Positions 1 to 6,716 of a DNA stretch of 64,000 nucleotides are shown in pieces. Within the stretch, counting starts at the first letter, position 1; each line of letters starts with the position of its first letter. The translations under genes and the position numbers were made by a program. Source of the DNA: an uncultured Clostridia bacterium. Its GTDB lineage: Bacteria; Bacillota; Clostridia; Peptostreptococcales; Anaerovoracaceae. The notes beneath the pieces are model-generated. The model saw only the letters and a list, made by a program, of their open reading frames with translations. It made no database searches and had not been told where the DNA came from. The stretch lies in the NCBI GenBank assembly GCA_934234035.1, contig CAKQHH010000005.1, forward strand, positions 1 to 64,000, in the 5' to 3' direction.

Positions 1-77
1 AACTTCCTGTCTGAATTTGCAAATTTAAAATCCAGTTCCGCCGGAACAAAAGCAGAACTTACTTTTTCAATTCACGA

Positions 78-105
78 AAGGAACCGGCACATCCGCCGGT
101 TCCTT
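78..105 (-). terminator. Probable intrinsic terminator after potD
   Basis: The two arms are 11 bases long and perfectly complementary, with a 6-base loop. They lie about 25 bases past the potD stop. The U-tract after the minus-strand hairpin is short (TTT then mixed bases), so termination strength is uncertain. The rest of 1-129 holds only a second small GTTCC/GGAAC hairpin and no gene. Confidence 0.6.
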
Positions 106-129
106 CATAATACGGTCTATATAATATCC

Positions 130-1182
130 CTATTTCGCCTTCACTTCTTTCCAGTACTTGCTGTACAAATCCGTGGTTTTCGTATCCAGCGTTTTCAGCG
201 TATCGCACATGGCCAGGGTCTCATCCGTCGGGAAGATGGCTTCCTCGTTCCGGTACTTCTTTTCGATGAACTTCATCGCCGCCTCGTTCGGAGTGGTGTA
301 GTAGAGGTAATCGAAATTCTTTTTTGCCACCTTCGCCTTGCACATGTAGTTGATGAACTTCTCCGCGTTGGCCTTGTTCTTGGAGGTTTTCGGGATGGCC
401 CAGGAATCTACGAAGAATTCCGTGCCTTCCTTCGGAATGACGAATTCCACATCCGGGTTCAGGTCCTTGGTGTAGATGTACTCGCCGTTCCACACCACGC
501 CGATGGCTGCGGAGCCGTCGGCCAGCAGATCCCGGGCGGAATCGTTGGCGTATTTGTACACCAGCGGCTTCTGCTTCTTCAGCAGTTCCGCCGCCGCCTT
601 GATTTCCTTCTCGTTGGAGGTGTTCTGGTCGTATCCCAGCAGCCGCAGGGCGATCATGAAGTCGTCCCGGACGCTGTCCGGCATCACGATGCTGTCCTTG
701 AACTTCGGATTCCACAGGTCTCCCCAAGAATCTATTTTTACATCCCCCACCATCTTCTTGTTATAGATGATTCCGGAAACGCCCACCATGTACGGCACGG
801 AGTATTTATTGCCCGGGTCGAAGGATTCCGACTTCTTCAGGTAGCGGGAATCGATGTTCTTCAGGGCCGGGAGGTTCTTCTTGTCCACCTCCAGGAGCAT
901 TTTGTTGTGAATCATCTTCTCGATCATGTAGTCGGAAGTGATGATGACGTCGTAGTCCGCGGTTCCCTTCTCGATGACCGGATACATTTCCTCTGCGGTA
1001 TCGTAGGTATCCTGAATGACCCGGATTCCCGTCTCATCCTCGAAGTCCGCAATCGCCTCCTGGTCGAAATAGTCTCCGTAGCTGTAGACGTAGACCTCGC
1101 CGTTCTCGCCGCTTCGGCAGCCGGTGCAGAGCATCATTCCCAGCACGACCACCGCCGCAAGCACCCATTTGATTTTCTTCAT
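130..1182 (-). CDS. potD: Spermidine/putrescine-binding lipoprotein PotD
   Basis: Extracytoplasmic solute-binding protein of a polyamine ABC importer, 350 residues. The N-terminus is a lipoprotein signal: MKK, a hydrophobic stretch, then a Cys at residue 22 in a C-T-G-C context. The usual Leu at -3 is a Cys, so the lipobox is slightly off consensus. After it comes the family-typical VYVYSYGDYFD segment that starts lobe 1. The gene is last in a regulator-potA-potB-potC-potD operon and abuts potC without a gap. The start is supported by an AAGGA-type site just upstream. The substrate class (spermidine/putrescine) is assigned from the family and operon. Which polyamine is preferred cannot be read from the sequence. 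Confidence 0.93.
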   Translation of the reverse strand: MKKIKWVLAAVVVLGMMLCTGCRSGENGEVYVYSYGDYFDQEAIADFEDETGIRVIQDTYDTAEEMYPVIEKGTADYDVIITSDYMIEKMIHNKMLLEVDKKNLPALKNIDSRYLKKSESFDPGNKYSVPYMVGVSGIIYNKKMVGDVKIDSWGDLWNPKFKDSIVMPDSVRDDFMIALRLLGYDQNTSNEKEIKAAAELLKKQKPLVYKYANDSARDLLADGSAAIGVVWNGEYIYTKDLNPDVEFVIPKEGTEFFVDSWAIPKTSKNKANAEKFINYMCKAKVAKKNFDYLYYTTPNEAAMKFIEKKYRNEEAIFPTDETLAMCDTLKTLDTKTTDLYSKYWKEVKAK

Positions 1183-1962
1183 CTACGCAGCCGTCCTTTC
1201 ATTCTTAATATTGTTCCAGTTCACCACCAGCAGCACCACCAGCGCAATCAGGAAGATTACGGTGGACAGAGCGTACAGGGATGGACGAATTCCGATTTTC
1301 ACCTCGCTGTAGATCAGCGTGGAGATGGTGTTGATGCCCGCCCCTCTGGTAAAGTGGGTGATGATGAAATCATCGATGGACATGGTAAAAGAAAGCAGGA
1401 ATCCCGATGCGATTCCCGGCAAAAGCTCCGGCAGCACCACTTTGCGGAAGGCGTATCCCCGGGAAGCGCCCAGGTCCAGCGCCGCTTCGAACAGGGTGTC
1501 CGTCGCCTTGTTCATCCTCGGCCGCACCGACAGAATCACGTATGGAATGCAGAACGTGATGTGGGAAAAAAGAATCGTGCAGTATCCCAAAGAGATTCCG
1601 AACATCAGGAAGGACAGCATCAGCGCGATTCCCGTCACGATGTCCGCATTCAGCATCGGAATGTTGTTGCACCCCATCAGCACCGTCTGGGTGTTCTGCT
1701 TCATCCCATCGATTCCGATAACCGCCATGGTTCCGATAATCGTGGCAATCAGCGCCGCCAGCAGCGCGATGGAGAAGGTGTTCACCAGCGCACCCAGAAT
1801 CAGCTTGCTGTGAAACATTTCCGCGTACCACTTCAGGCTGAACCGGGTAAACACCGACATGGACTTCGCCTCGTTGAACGACAGCACGATCAGCGTCAGT
1901 ATCGGGAGATACAGGAACAGCATGATAATTACAATGTACAGATTTCCAAAGAATTTCTTCAT
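1183..1962 (-). CDS. potC: Spermidine/putrescine ABC permease PotC
   Basis: Inner-membrane permease of the polyamine importer, 259 residues, with six predicted hydrophobic segments. The cytoplasmic coupling loop carries the EAA-type motif near residue 165 (EAALDLGASRGYAFRKVVLP), which contacts the PotA ATPase. The start ATG overlaps the potB stop (ATGA) and follows GGGAGGG at good spacing, so the two genes are probably translationally coupled. With PotB it should form the heterodimeric channel. The length is normal for PotC. Confidence 0.93.
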   Translation of the reverse strand: MKKFFGNLYIVIIMLFLYLPILTLIVLSFNEAKSMSVFTRFSLKWYAEMFHSKLILGALVNTFSIALLAALIATIIGTMAVIGIDGMKQNTQTVLMGCNNIPMLNADIVTGIALMLSFLMFGISLGYCTILFSHITFCIPYVILSVRPRMNKATDTLFEAALDLGASRGYAFRKVVLPELLPGIASGFLLSFTMSIDDFIITHFTRGAGINTISTLIYSEVKIGIRPSLYALSTVIFLIALVVLLVVNWNNIKNERTAA

Positions 1963-2795
1963 ATGAACGTTCCCTCCCCGGTTTTATCGAATTTCTCCAG
2001 CAGCACCATGCTGATAATAATGAACACCATCATCACCAGGGACAGTCCCGACCCCAGATACCAGTTGGAGTTCACCGTGAACTCCTGCTCGATGATGTTT
2101 CCGATCAGGTTCACCTTTCCGCCGCCCAGCATGTTGGAAATAACGAAGGTGGTGAGAGCCGGAATAAATGCCATGGTGATTCCGCTGACGATGCCCGGCA
2201 CGCACAGGGGTAAAATCACTTTGCGGTACACATAGGCTTTACCGGCTCCCAGGTCGTACGCAGCCTCGATCAGATGGCTGTCGATCTTCATCACCGCATT
2301 GTAAATCGGCAGAATCATAAACGGCAGGAAGTCATATACCATGCCCAGTACTACCGCGCCCGGCGTGTTCATCATTTCCTGTCTCGGAAGTCCCAACGCC
2401 TGCAGGATTCCGTTAATCACCCCTGCCCGTTCCAGCAGCACCTGCCATGCCATGGTCCGGAGCAGGAAGTTCATCCACATCGGCAGAATCAGCACGAAAA
2501 TCGTAAAGCCCTGCTTTCCGAACTTGCTGTCCCGAAGCACCATCGCCATCGGGAATGCCACAATCAGGCACACCAGCGTGCTCACCAGCGCCAGCAGCAG
2601 GGACAGCCCCAGCGCCTGCATGTGGTTGGCGCTGAACATGGCGGTGATGTTATCCAAAGTAATCCCTCCGTCTCGGGACGTGAATCCGTAGTAGGCAATG
2701 GAGAGGATGGGAATAACCGTTCCGGCAATCACAAAGACGATGAACGGTGCCGACCATTTCTTGCTAAATGTCAATTTCAATCGCCTCCTCTTCAT
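1959..2795 (-). CDS. potB: Spermidine/putrescine ABC permease PotB
   Basis: Second membrane subunit of the polyamine importer, 278 residues from the first ATG, with an EAA loop (EAAYDLGAGKAYVYRKVILP) near residue 180. The ATG start overlaps potA by 32 bases and has no good ribosome binding site. A strong GAGGAGG lies just inside the frame and is better placed for a TTG at 2780 or 2774, so the true start may be there, giving about 271-273 residues. The overlap with potA and potC suggests coupled translation of the whole transporter. Confidence 0.92.
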   Translation of the reverse strand: MKRRRLKLTFSKKWSAPFIVFVIAGTVIPILSIAYYGFTSRDGGITLDNITAMFSANHMQALGLSLLLALVSTLVCLIVAFPMAMVLRDSKFGKQGFTIFVLILPMWMNFLLRTMAWQVLLERAGVINGILQALGLPRQEMMNTPGAVVLGMVYDFLPFMILPIYNAVMKIDSHLIEAAYDLGAGKAYVYRKVILPLCVPGIVSGITMAFIPALTTFVISNMLGGGKVNLIGNIIEQEFTVNSNWYLGSGLSLVMMVFIIISMVLLEKFDKTGEGTFI

Positions 2796-3852
2796 GTGTC
2801 TTCGGTTTGTGCATGATCTGAATATTCTCCGGACGAACGTACAGTCCTACCGTACTTCCCACTTCGTAGGAATCGTAGTTCTGCAGGAGCCACTCAAAAT
2901 CTCCTTCCGTATCCGCCTGGGCCAGCATCTCGTAGTGCATGCCGATGAACAGCTTGCTGGTAATCTTGGCATCCAGAATGCCTTTTCCCGCCGGATGTAT
3001 TTCCAGATCCTCCGGCCGAATCAGCACGTCCACATCCAGTCCCGGAGCGAATCCGTTCTCGCTGCCGTCGATGCACGGGAAATCCACGCCGTTGATTCGA
3101 ACCAGGCGATCCCGAACCATTTTGCCGGAAAGGATGTTGCTGTCACCGATGAAATCCGCCACGAATGCGTTCTCCGGCTCGTTGTAGATTTCCTCCGGCG
3201 TTCCTTCCTGCTGAATCCGTCCGCTGTTCATGACGATGACCTTATCCGACATGGTCAGCGCCTCTTCCTGGTCGTGGGTGACGTAGATAAAGGTGATGCC
3301 CAGCTCGTGCTTCAGCCGCACCAGCTCGTACTGCATCTCCTGTCTCAGCTTCAGGTCCAGCGCTCCCAGCGGCTCGTCCAGAAGGAGCACCTTCGGCTCA
3401 TTCACGATGGCCCGGGCCATGGCCACCCGCTGCTGCTGTCCGCCGGACATCTGGGAGATTTTCCGGTTCTCGTAGCCCTCCAGGTTCACCAGCTTCAGGC
3501 CGTAATGCACCTTCTCCTTGACGTCCGATTCGTTCATTCCTTTTACCCGAAGACCGAAGGCCACGTTGTCTCCCACGGTCATGTGCGGGAAGAGGGCGTA
3601 GTTCTGGAATACCGTATTCAGGTTTCGCTGGTTGGACGGCACGTTGGTGATATCCTTTCCGTCAAAAAGAACCCGGCCGCTGTCCGGGTTTTCGAAGCCC
3701 CCCAGAATCCGCAGCGTCGTGGTCTTTCCGCAGCCGGACGGTCCCAGCAGCGTGACAAATTCTTTTTCCTGAATGGAAATGGTAATGTTCTTCAGGACTT
3801 CGTTCTCCCCGTAGGATTTCCGAATGTTCTCCAATCTAATCAGTTCCGCCAA
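2764..3852 (-). CDS. potA: Spermidine/putrescine ABC transporter ATPase PotA
   Basis: ATP-hydrolysing subunit, 362 residues. Visible motifs are Walker A GPSGCGKTTT near residue 38, signature MSGGQQQR near 135, Walker B VLLLDEPLGALD, and the switch His in YVTHDQEEA. A C-terminal part of about 120 residues fits the TOBE regulatory domain of PotA/MalK-type ATPases. The start codon is TTG, nine bases after GGAGG. It follows the XRE-cupin regulator gene by about 40 bases and overlaps potB, so it is the first structural gene of the importer. Confidence 0.94.
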   Translation of the reverse strand: MAELIRLENIRKSYGENEVLKNITISIQEKEFVTLLGPSGCGKTTTLRILGGFENPDSGRVLFDGKDITNVPSNQRNLNTVFQNYALFPHMTVGDNVAFGLRVKGMNESDVKEKVHYGLKLVNLEGYENRKISQMSGGQQQRVAMARAIVNEPKVLLLDEPLGALDLKLRQEMQYELVRLKHELGITFIYVTHDQEEALTMSDKVIVMNSGRIQQEGTPEEIYNEPENAFVADFIGDSNILSGKMVRDRLVRINGVDFPCIDGSENGFAPGLDVDVLIRPEDLEIHPAGKGILDAKITSKLFIGMHYEMLAQADTEGDFEWLLQNYDSYEVGSTVGLYVRPENIQIMHKPKTHEEEAIEIDI

Positions 3853-3891
3853 TGCTTTCTTCCTCCTTTGTTCTTTCCCGATGTCATTTCT

Positions 3892-4425
3892 TTAAAAGCT
3901 TGGGGGTGTGCTCACCCAGATCAGCTCGGCTCCCGCCGGTGAGCTGATGTAATGTTCTTCGTCCGGGTAGAGATAGAAGCTCTCTCCTTCTCCCACGGCA
4001 TATTTCTCTTTCCCGATGTGGACTTCCACACTTCCGGAAATAACGTATCCGAACTCCTCGCCCTCATGAGGATTGTCCGGTATGGTGGATCCCCCCTTCT
4101 CCAGGGTCAGCCGGATGGGTTCCATCTCGTTTCGCTGGGCGTTGGGGACAATCCATTCGATGCGGCTCTTCCTTGCCGAATCTTCTTTCACAAAATAATC
4201 TTCCGCCGAGAACACCACCTGGGGGCGGGTCCGGTTGGCAAAGAATTCTCCGCAGTCCGTTCCCAAACAGGTGAGAATATCCTCCAGGGTGGCGATGGAC
4301 GGGGAAGTGAGATCCCGTTCAATCTGCGAAATAAACCCTTTGGACAGCTCTGCCCGGTCTGCCAGCTCCTCCTGGGTCAGGCCTCGTTCGATCCGGATTC
4401 GACGGATTTTCTCTCCGATTTCCAT
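3892..4425 (-). CDS. XRE-family regulator with C-terminal cupin, PuuR-like
   Basis: Predicted transcription factor of 177 residues. Residues 1-60 form an XRE helix-turn-helix (IRRIRIERGLTQEELADRA then LSKGFISQIERD). The C-terminal 90 residues form a cupin beta-barrel (HEGEEFGYVISG, YLYPDEEHYISS) that could bind a small ligand. The ATG at 4425 is preferred over one at 4449 because AGAGG lies five bases before it. It heads the potABCD operon, and the promoter region carries repeated TTTAGT half-sites, so autoregulation and polyamine-responsive control of uptake are likely. Regulators of this architecture (PuuR and relatives) often sense polyamines. The ligand here is inference. Confidence 0.88.
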   Translation of the reverse strand: MEIGEKIRRIRIERGLTQEELADRAELSKGFISQIERDLTSPSIATLEDILTCLGTDCGEFFANRTRPQVVFSAEDYFVKEDSARKSRIEWIVPNAQRNEMEPIRLTLEKGGSTIPDNPHEGEEFGYVISGSVEVHIGKEKYAVGEGESFYLYPDEEHYISSPAGAELIWVSTPPSF

Positions 4426-4451
4426 GATAACCTCTTTTTCTAAAAACACAG

Positions 4452-4495
4452 AATACTAAAAATGAAGTTTAGTATTTGTAAACTCAAACACTAAA
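4452..4495. promoter_or_regulatory. Candidate operator array for the pot operon
   Basis: Three copies of a TTTAGT half-site lie in alternating orientation: ACTAAA at 4455-4460, TTTAGT at 4468-4473 and ACTAAA at 4490-4495. The first two form an exact inverted repeat, AATACTAAA with TTTAGTATT, 7-base spacer. The second and third form an 11-base arm pair with one mismatch. The array starts at the -10 box and covers the expected transcription start, a typical repressor position. Confidence 0.7.
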
Positions 4496-4496
4496 A

Positions 4497-4524
4497 ATTA
4501 TACTTGACCCCGCAAAGAAGTCAA
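4497..4524 (-). promoter_or_regulatory. Promoter of the regulator-potABCD operon
   Basis: A sigma-70/A-type promoter reads TTGACT (4524-4519), 16-bp spacer, TATAAT (4502-4497) on the minus strand. The -35 box lies inside an 8-base inverted repeat (TACTTGAC at 4501-4508, GTCAAGTA at 4520-4527). Transcription should begin near 4490, inside the operator array. Confidence 0.8.
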
Positions 4525-4547
4525 GTACATTTTTTGTATATTATTCT

Positions 4548-5399
4548 TTAAATTTCCAGGCCCATCTCTGCCAGAACGTCCACCATGGCATCCATTTCCT
4601 TGTTCTCGTGGAACTCGATTCTTCCGGCGTCACTGAGCATTGCCAGCTTCGGATCGATTGGCAGCTTTGCGATGACCGGAATGCCGTATTCCGCACCGAT
4701 GGCATCCGCAGAGCTCGGTCCGAATACTTCGATTTTCTTTCCGCAGTCCGGGCATTCCAGGTAGCTCATGTTCTCCACCATTCCCAGAATCGGAATGTTC
4801 ATCATCTGCGCCATCTTCATGGCCTTCTCTACGATCATGGATACCAGTTCCTGCGGAGAGGTTACGATGATGATGCCATCCACCGGAATGGACTGGAAGA
4901 TGGTGAGCGGAACGTCGCCGGTGCCCGGCGGCATATCGATGAACATTACATCCAAATCGCCCCAGATTACATCGGTCCAGAACTGGGTAACCGCACCGGC
5001 GATTACCGGTCCTCTCCAGATAACCGGATCCGTCTCGTTATCCGTCAGCAGGTTCAGCGACATAATCTCCATCTCCGTCGGTGTGGAAGCCGGAAGCAGT
5101 CCCATGTTGGACACCTCTGCCTTCTCGTGAATTCCAAACATCTTCGGAATGGATGGTCCGGTGATATCCGCATCCAGGATACCAGTCTTCAGACCGTTTC
5201 TATTTGCAGCGATTGCAGACAATGCGGTGACCATGGATTTGCCCACGCCGCCCTTTCCGCTGACTACGCCAATGACTTTTTTGACACTGCATCCCTCATG
5301 CATCTTTTCGTGAGGATCCTTCTGTTCCCCCTGTCTGGACGCACAATCTGCGCTGCATGTTTCGCAAGAATGAGTGCAGTTTTCTTCAAATTCTGCCAT
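4548..5399 (-). CDS. Mrp/Nbp35-family Fe-S cluster carrier ATPase
   Basis: Cytosolic P-loop ATPase of 283 residues that is expected to bind and deliver [4Fe-4S] clusters to apo-proteins. The deviant Walker A is GKGGVGKSM near residue 48. A CPDC pair near residue 218 matches the bridging cluster ligands of the Mrp/ApbC dimer. In addition the N-terminus has four cysteines (C8, C12, C15, C19), as in Nbp35-type proteins, suggesting a second, stable cluster. It is preceded by an extended -10 promoter and GGAGG. The neighbouring flavin reductase gene is on the same strand but about 110 bases upstream. Confidence 0.9.
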   Translation of the reverse strand: MAEFEENCTHSCETCSADCASRQGEQKDPHEKMHEGCSVKKVIGVVSGKGGVGKSMVTALSAIAANRNGLKTGILDADITGPSIPKMFGIHEKAEVSNMGLLPASTPTEMEIMSLNLLTDNETDPVIWRGPVIAGAVTQFWTDVIWGDLDVMFIDMPPGTGDVPLTIFQSIPVDGIIIVTSPQELVSMIVEKAMKMAQMMNIPILGMVENMSYLECPDCGKKIEVFGPSSADAIGAEYGIPVIAKLPIDPKLAMLSDAGRIEFHENKEMDAMVDVLAEMGLEI

Positions 5400-5444
5400 T
5401 TTATTTCCTCCTATACATTACACAATATACATTCGCACCAGGTG

Positions 5445-5484
5445 ATTATACCATATTCTCATCCCGAATGCACTGTATGCATTC
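5445..5484 (-). promoter_or_regulatory. mrp promoter with overlapping palindrome
   Basis: A TATAAT (5450-5445) is preceded by TG one base further up, an extended -10. The -35 box is poor. A 19-base perfect palindrome, GAATGCA-5-TGCATTC (5466-5484), covers the -35 region. This arrangement suggests either a bound activator or repressor. No terminator-like T-run follows, so it is not simply the end of the upstream gene. Confidence 0.6.
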
Positions 5485-5508
5485 CACTATTAAATTTATT
5501 CTCTACTA

Positions 5509-6450
5509 TTAGATATATTCGTTGCCGTTCACCCGGTCCACGTATTGACACGCGTGGGTGGCCGCCACCGCACCGTCGCCCACCGCCGTGGTGAGCTGGC
5601 GCACGGATTTGCTCCGGCCGTCTCCCGCTACGAACACGCCGTCCCGCTTGCCGCCGCAGTTTTCATCAATTTGATAGTATCCGGCGTCGTCCATCTCCAC
5701 CAGTCCACGGAAAGGCTCCCCGTTCGGCACCTGTCCGATGGCCACAAAAAATCCGTCCACCGGAAGTTCCGTCTCTTCTCCGGTCTTCCCATCCCGCAGG
5801 GTCACGCTCTGAATAATCTTCTCGCCCTGCACGGCGGATACGGTCTTCTCCATGGCAAAAACAACATTGTCTTTGGACTCCAGTTCCCGAACCAACCCCT
5901 CTTCCGCGCGGAAACGGTCTCGGCGATGGATGATGGTCACCTTCCGGCAGATGCCCGACAGGTAGATGGCATCCTCCACCGCGGTGTTGCCGCCGCCGTA
6001 GACCGCCACATCCCGGTTCCGGAAAAAGGCGCCGTCGCACACGGCACAGAAGGAAAGTCCCCGGCCGATGAAATCTTCTTCCCCCGGTACGTTCATCTTC
6101 CGCCGCTGCAGTCCGGTGGCCAGAATCACAGCGGTGCATTCCACCGATTCGTCCGCCGTCCTTACTTCATAGCTTCCGTCTTCCTTCGGCAGGATTTCCG
6201 TTACGCCATCCATGAAAATCTCGGTGCCGCAATCCGCCGCCTGCTGCTGCAGCTTCATGGCGTATTCCGCACCGCCCATTCCCGGCGCTGCCGGGAAGTT
6301 GTCAATCTCATCGGTGTAGGTAATCTGTCCGCCAATCATCTCTTTCTCGAAGAGGGCTACGGTCTTTCCCGCACGGCCGGCGTAGATTCCCGCCGTCAGT
6401 CCCGCCGGGCCGCCGCCCACAATTACTACATCATATTTTTCATTCATCAT
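5509..6450 (-). CDS. trxB: Thioredoxin-disulfide reductase family flavoprotein
   Basis: NADPH-dependent, FAD-containing disulfide reductase of about 313 residues, the usual length of bacterial TrxB. Motifs in order: FAD-binding VGGGPAGLTAG near the start, redox pair CAVC (FCAVCDGAFF) near 134, NADPH-binding YGGGNTAVEDA near 153, and the C-terminal FAD motif GVFVAGDGR. The redox disulfide lies in the NADPH domain, as in true TrxB. The start at 6450 is chosen because AAGGAG lies just before it, inside a longer frame beginning at 6465. No thioredoxin gene is adjacent, so the partner could be a thioredoxin elsewhere or another acceptor. Confidence 0.9.
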   Translation of the reverse strand: MMNEKYDVVIVGGGPAGLTAGIYAGRAGKTVALFEKEMIGGQITYTDEIDNFPAAPGMGGAEYAMKLQQQAADCGTEIFMDGVTEILPKEDGSYEVRTADESVECTAVILATGLQRRKMNVPGEEDFIGRGLSFCAVCDGAFFRNRDVAVYGGGNTAVEDAIYLSGICRKVTIIHRRDRFRAEEGLVRELESKDNVVFAMEKTVSAVQGEKIIQSVTLRDGKTGEETELPVDGFFVAIGQVPNGEPFRGLVEMDDAGYYQIDENCGGKRDGVFVAGDGRSKSVRQLTTAVGDGAVAATHACQYVDRVNGNEYI

Positions 6451-6594
6451 TATCACTCCTTGCATCCTCTCGGTACGTTGCTAAATTTCTTCTTATTATA
6501 TACAGTATACCGACTTCTAAAGTGCATATCTTGAGTATAGTCGTTTCTTTCCGGGGTGGCAATATGATTTTTCTGTGATATTTATTTTCGGCGG

Positions 6595-6623
6595 TTGAAA
6601 TCCCCCGGCCGAAAGAGTATTAT
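6595..6623 (+). promoter_or_regulatory. htpG promoter
   Basis: TTGAAA (6595-6600), 17-bp spacer, TATTAT (6618-6623). Transcription would start near 6630, at the left arm of the CIRCE element. Confidence 0.8.
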
Positions 6624-6628
6624 GTTTA

Positions 6629-6655
6629 TTAGCAAACGGACTCGGTGAGTGCTAA
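6629..6655 (+). promoter_or_regulatory. CIRCE operator (HrcA binding site)
   Basis: The left arm TTAGCAAAC matches 7 of 9 bases of the CIRCE arm TTAGCACTC. The right arm GAGTGCTAA is perfect, and the spacer is exactly 9 bases. It sits at the predicted start of transcription of htpG, as HrcA-repressed CIRCE sites do before groE and dnaK. Confidence 0.85.
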
Positions 6656-6716
6656 CCTCCCCGATCCTGTTTTTATGAGAATGAAATAAATATGAATAGA
6701 AGGAAGGTATGACAAG

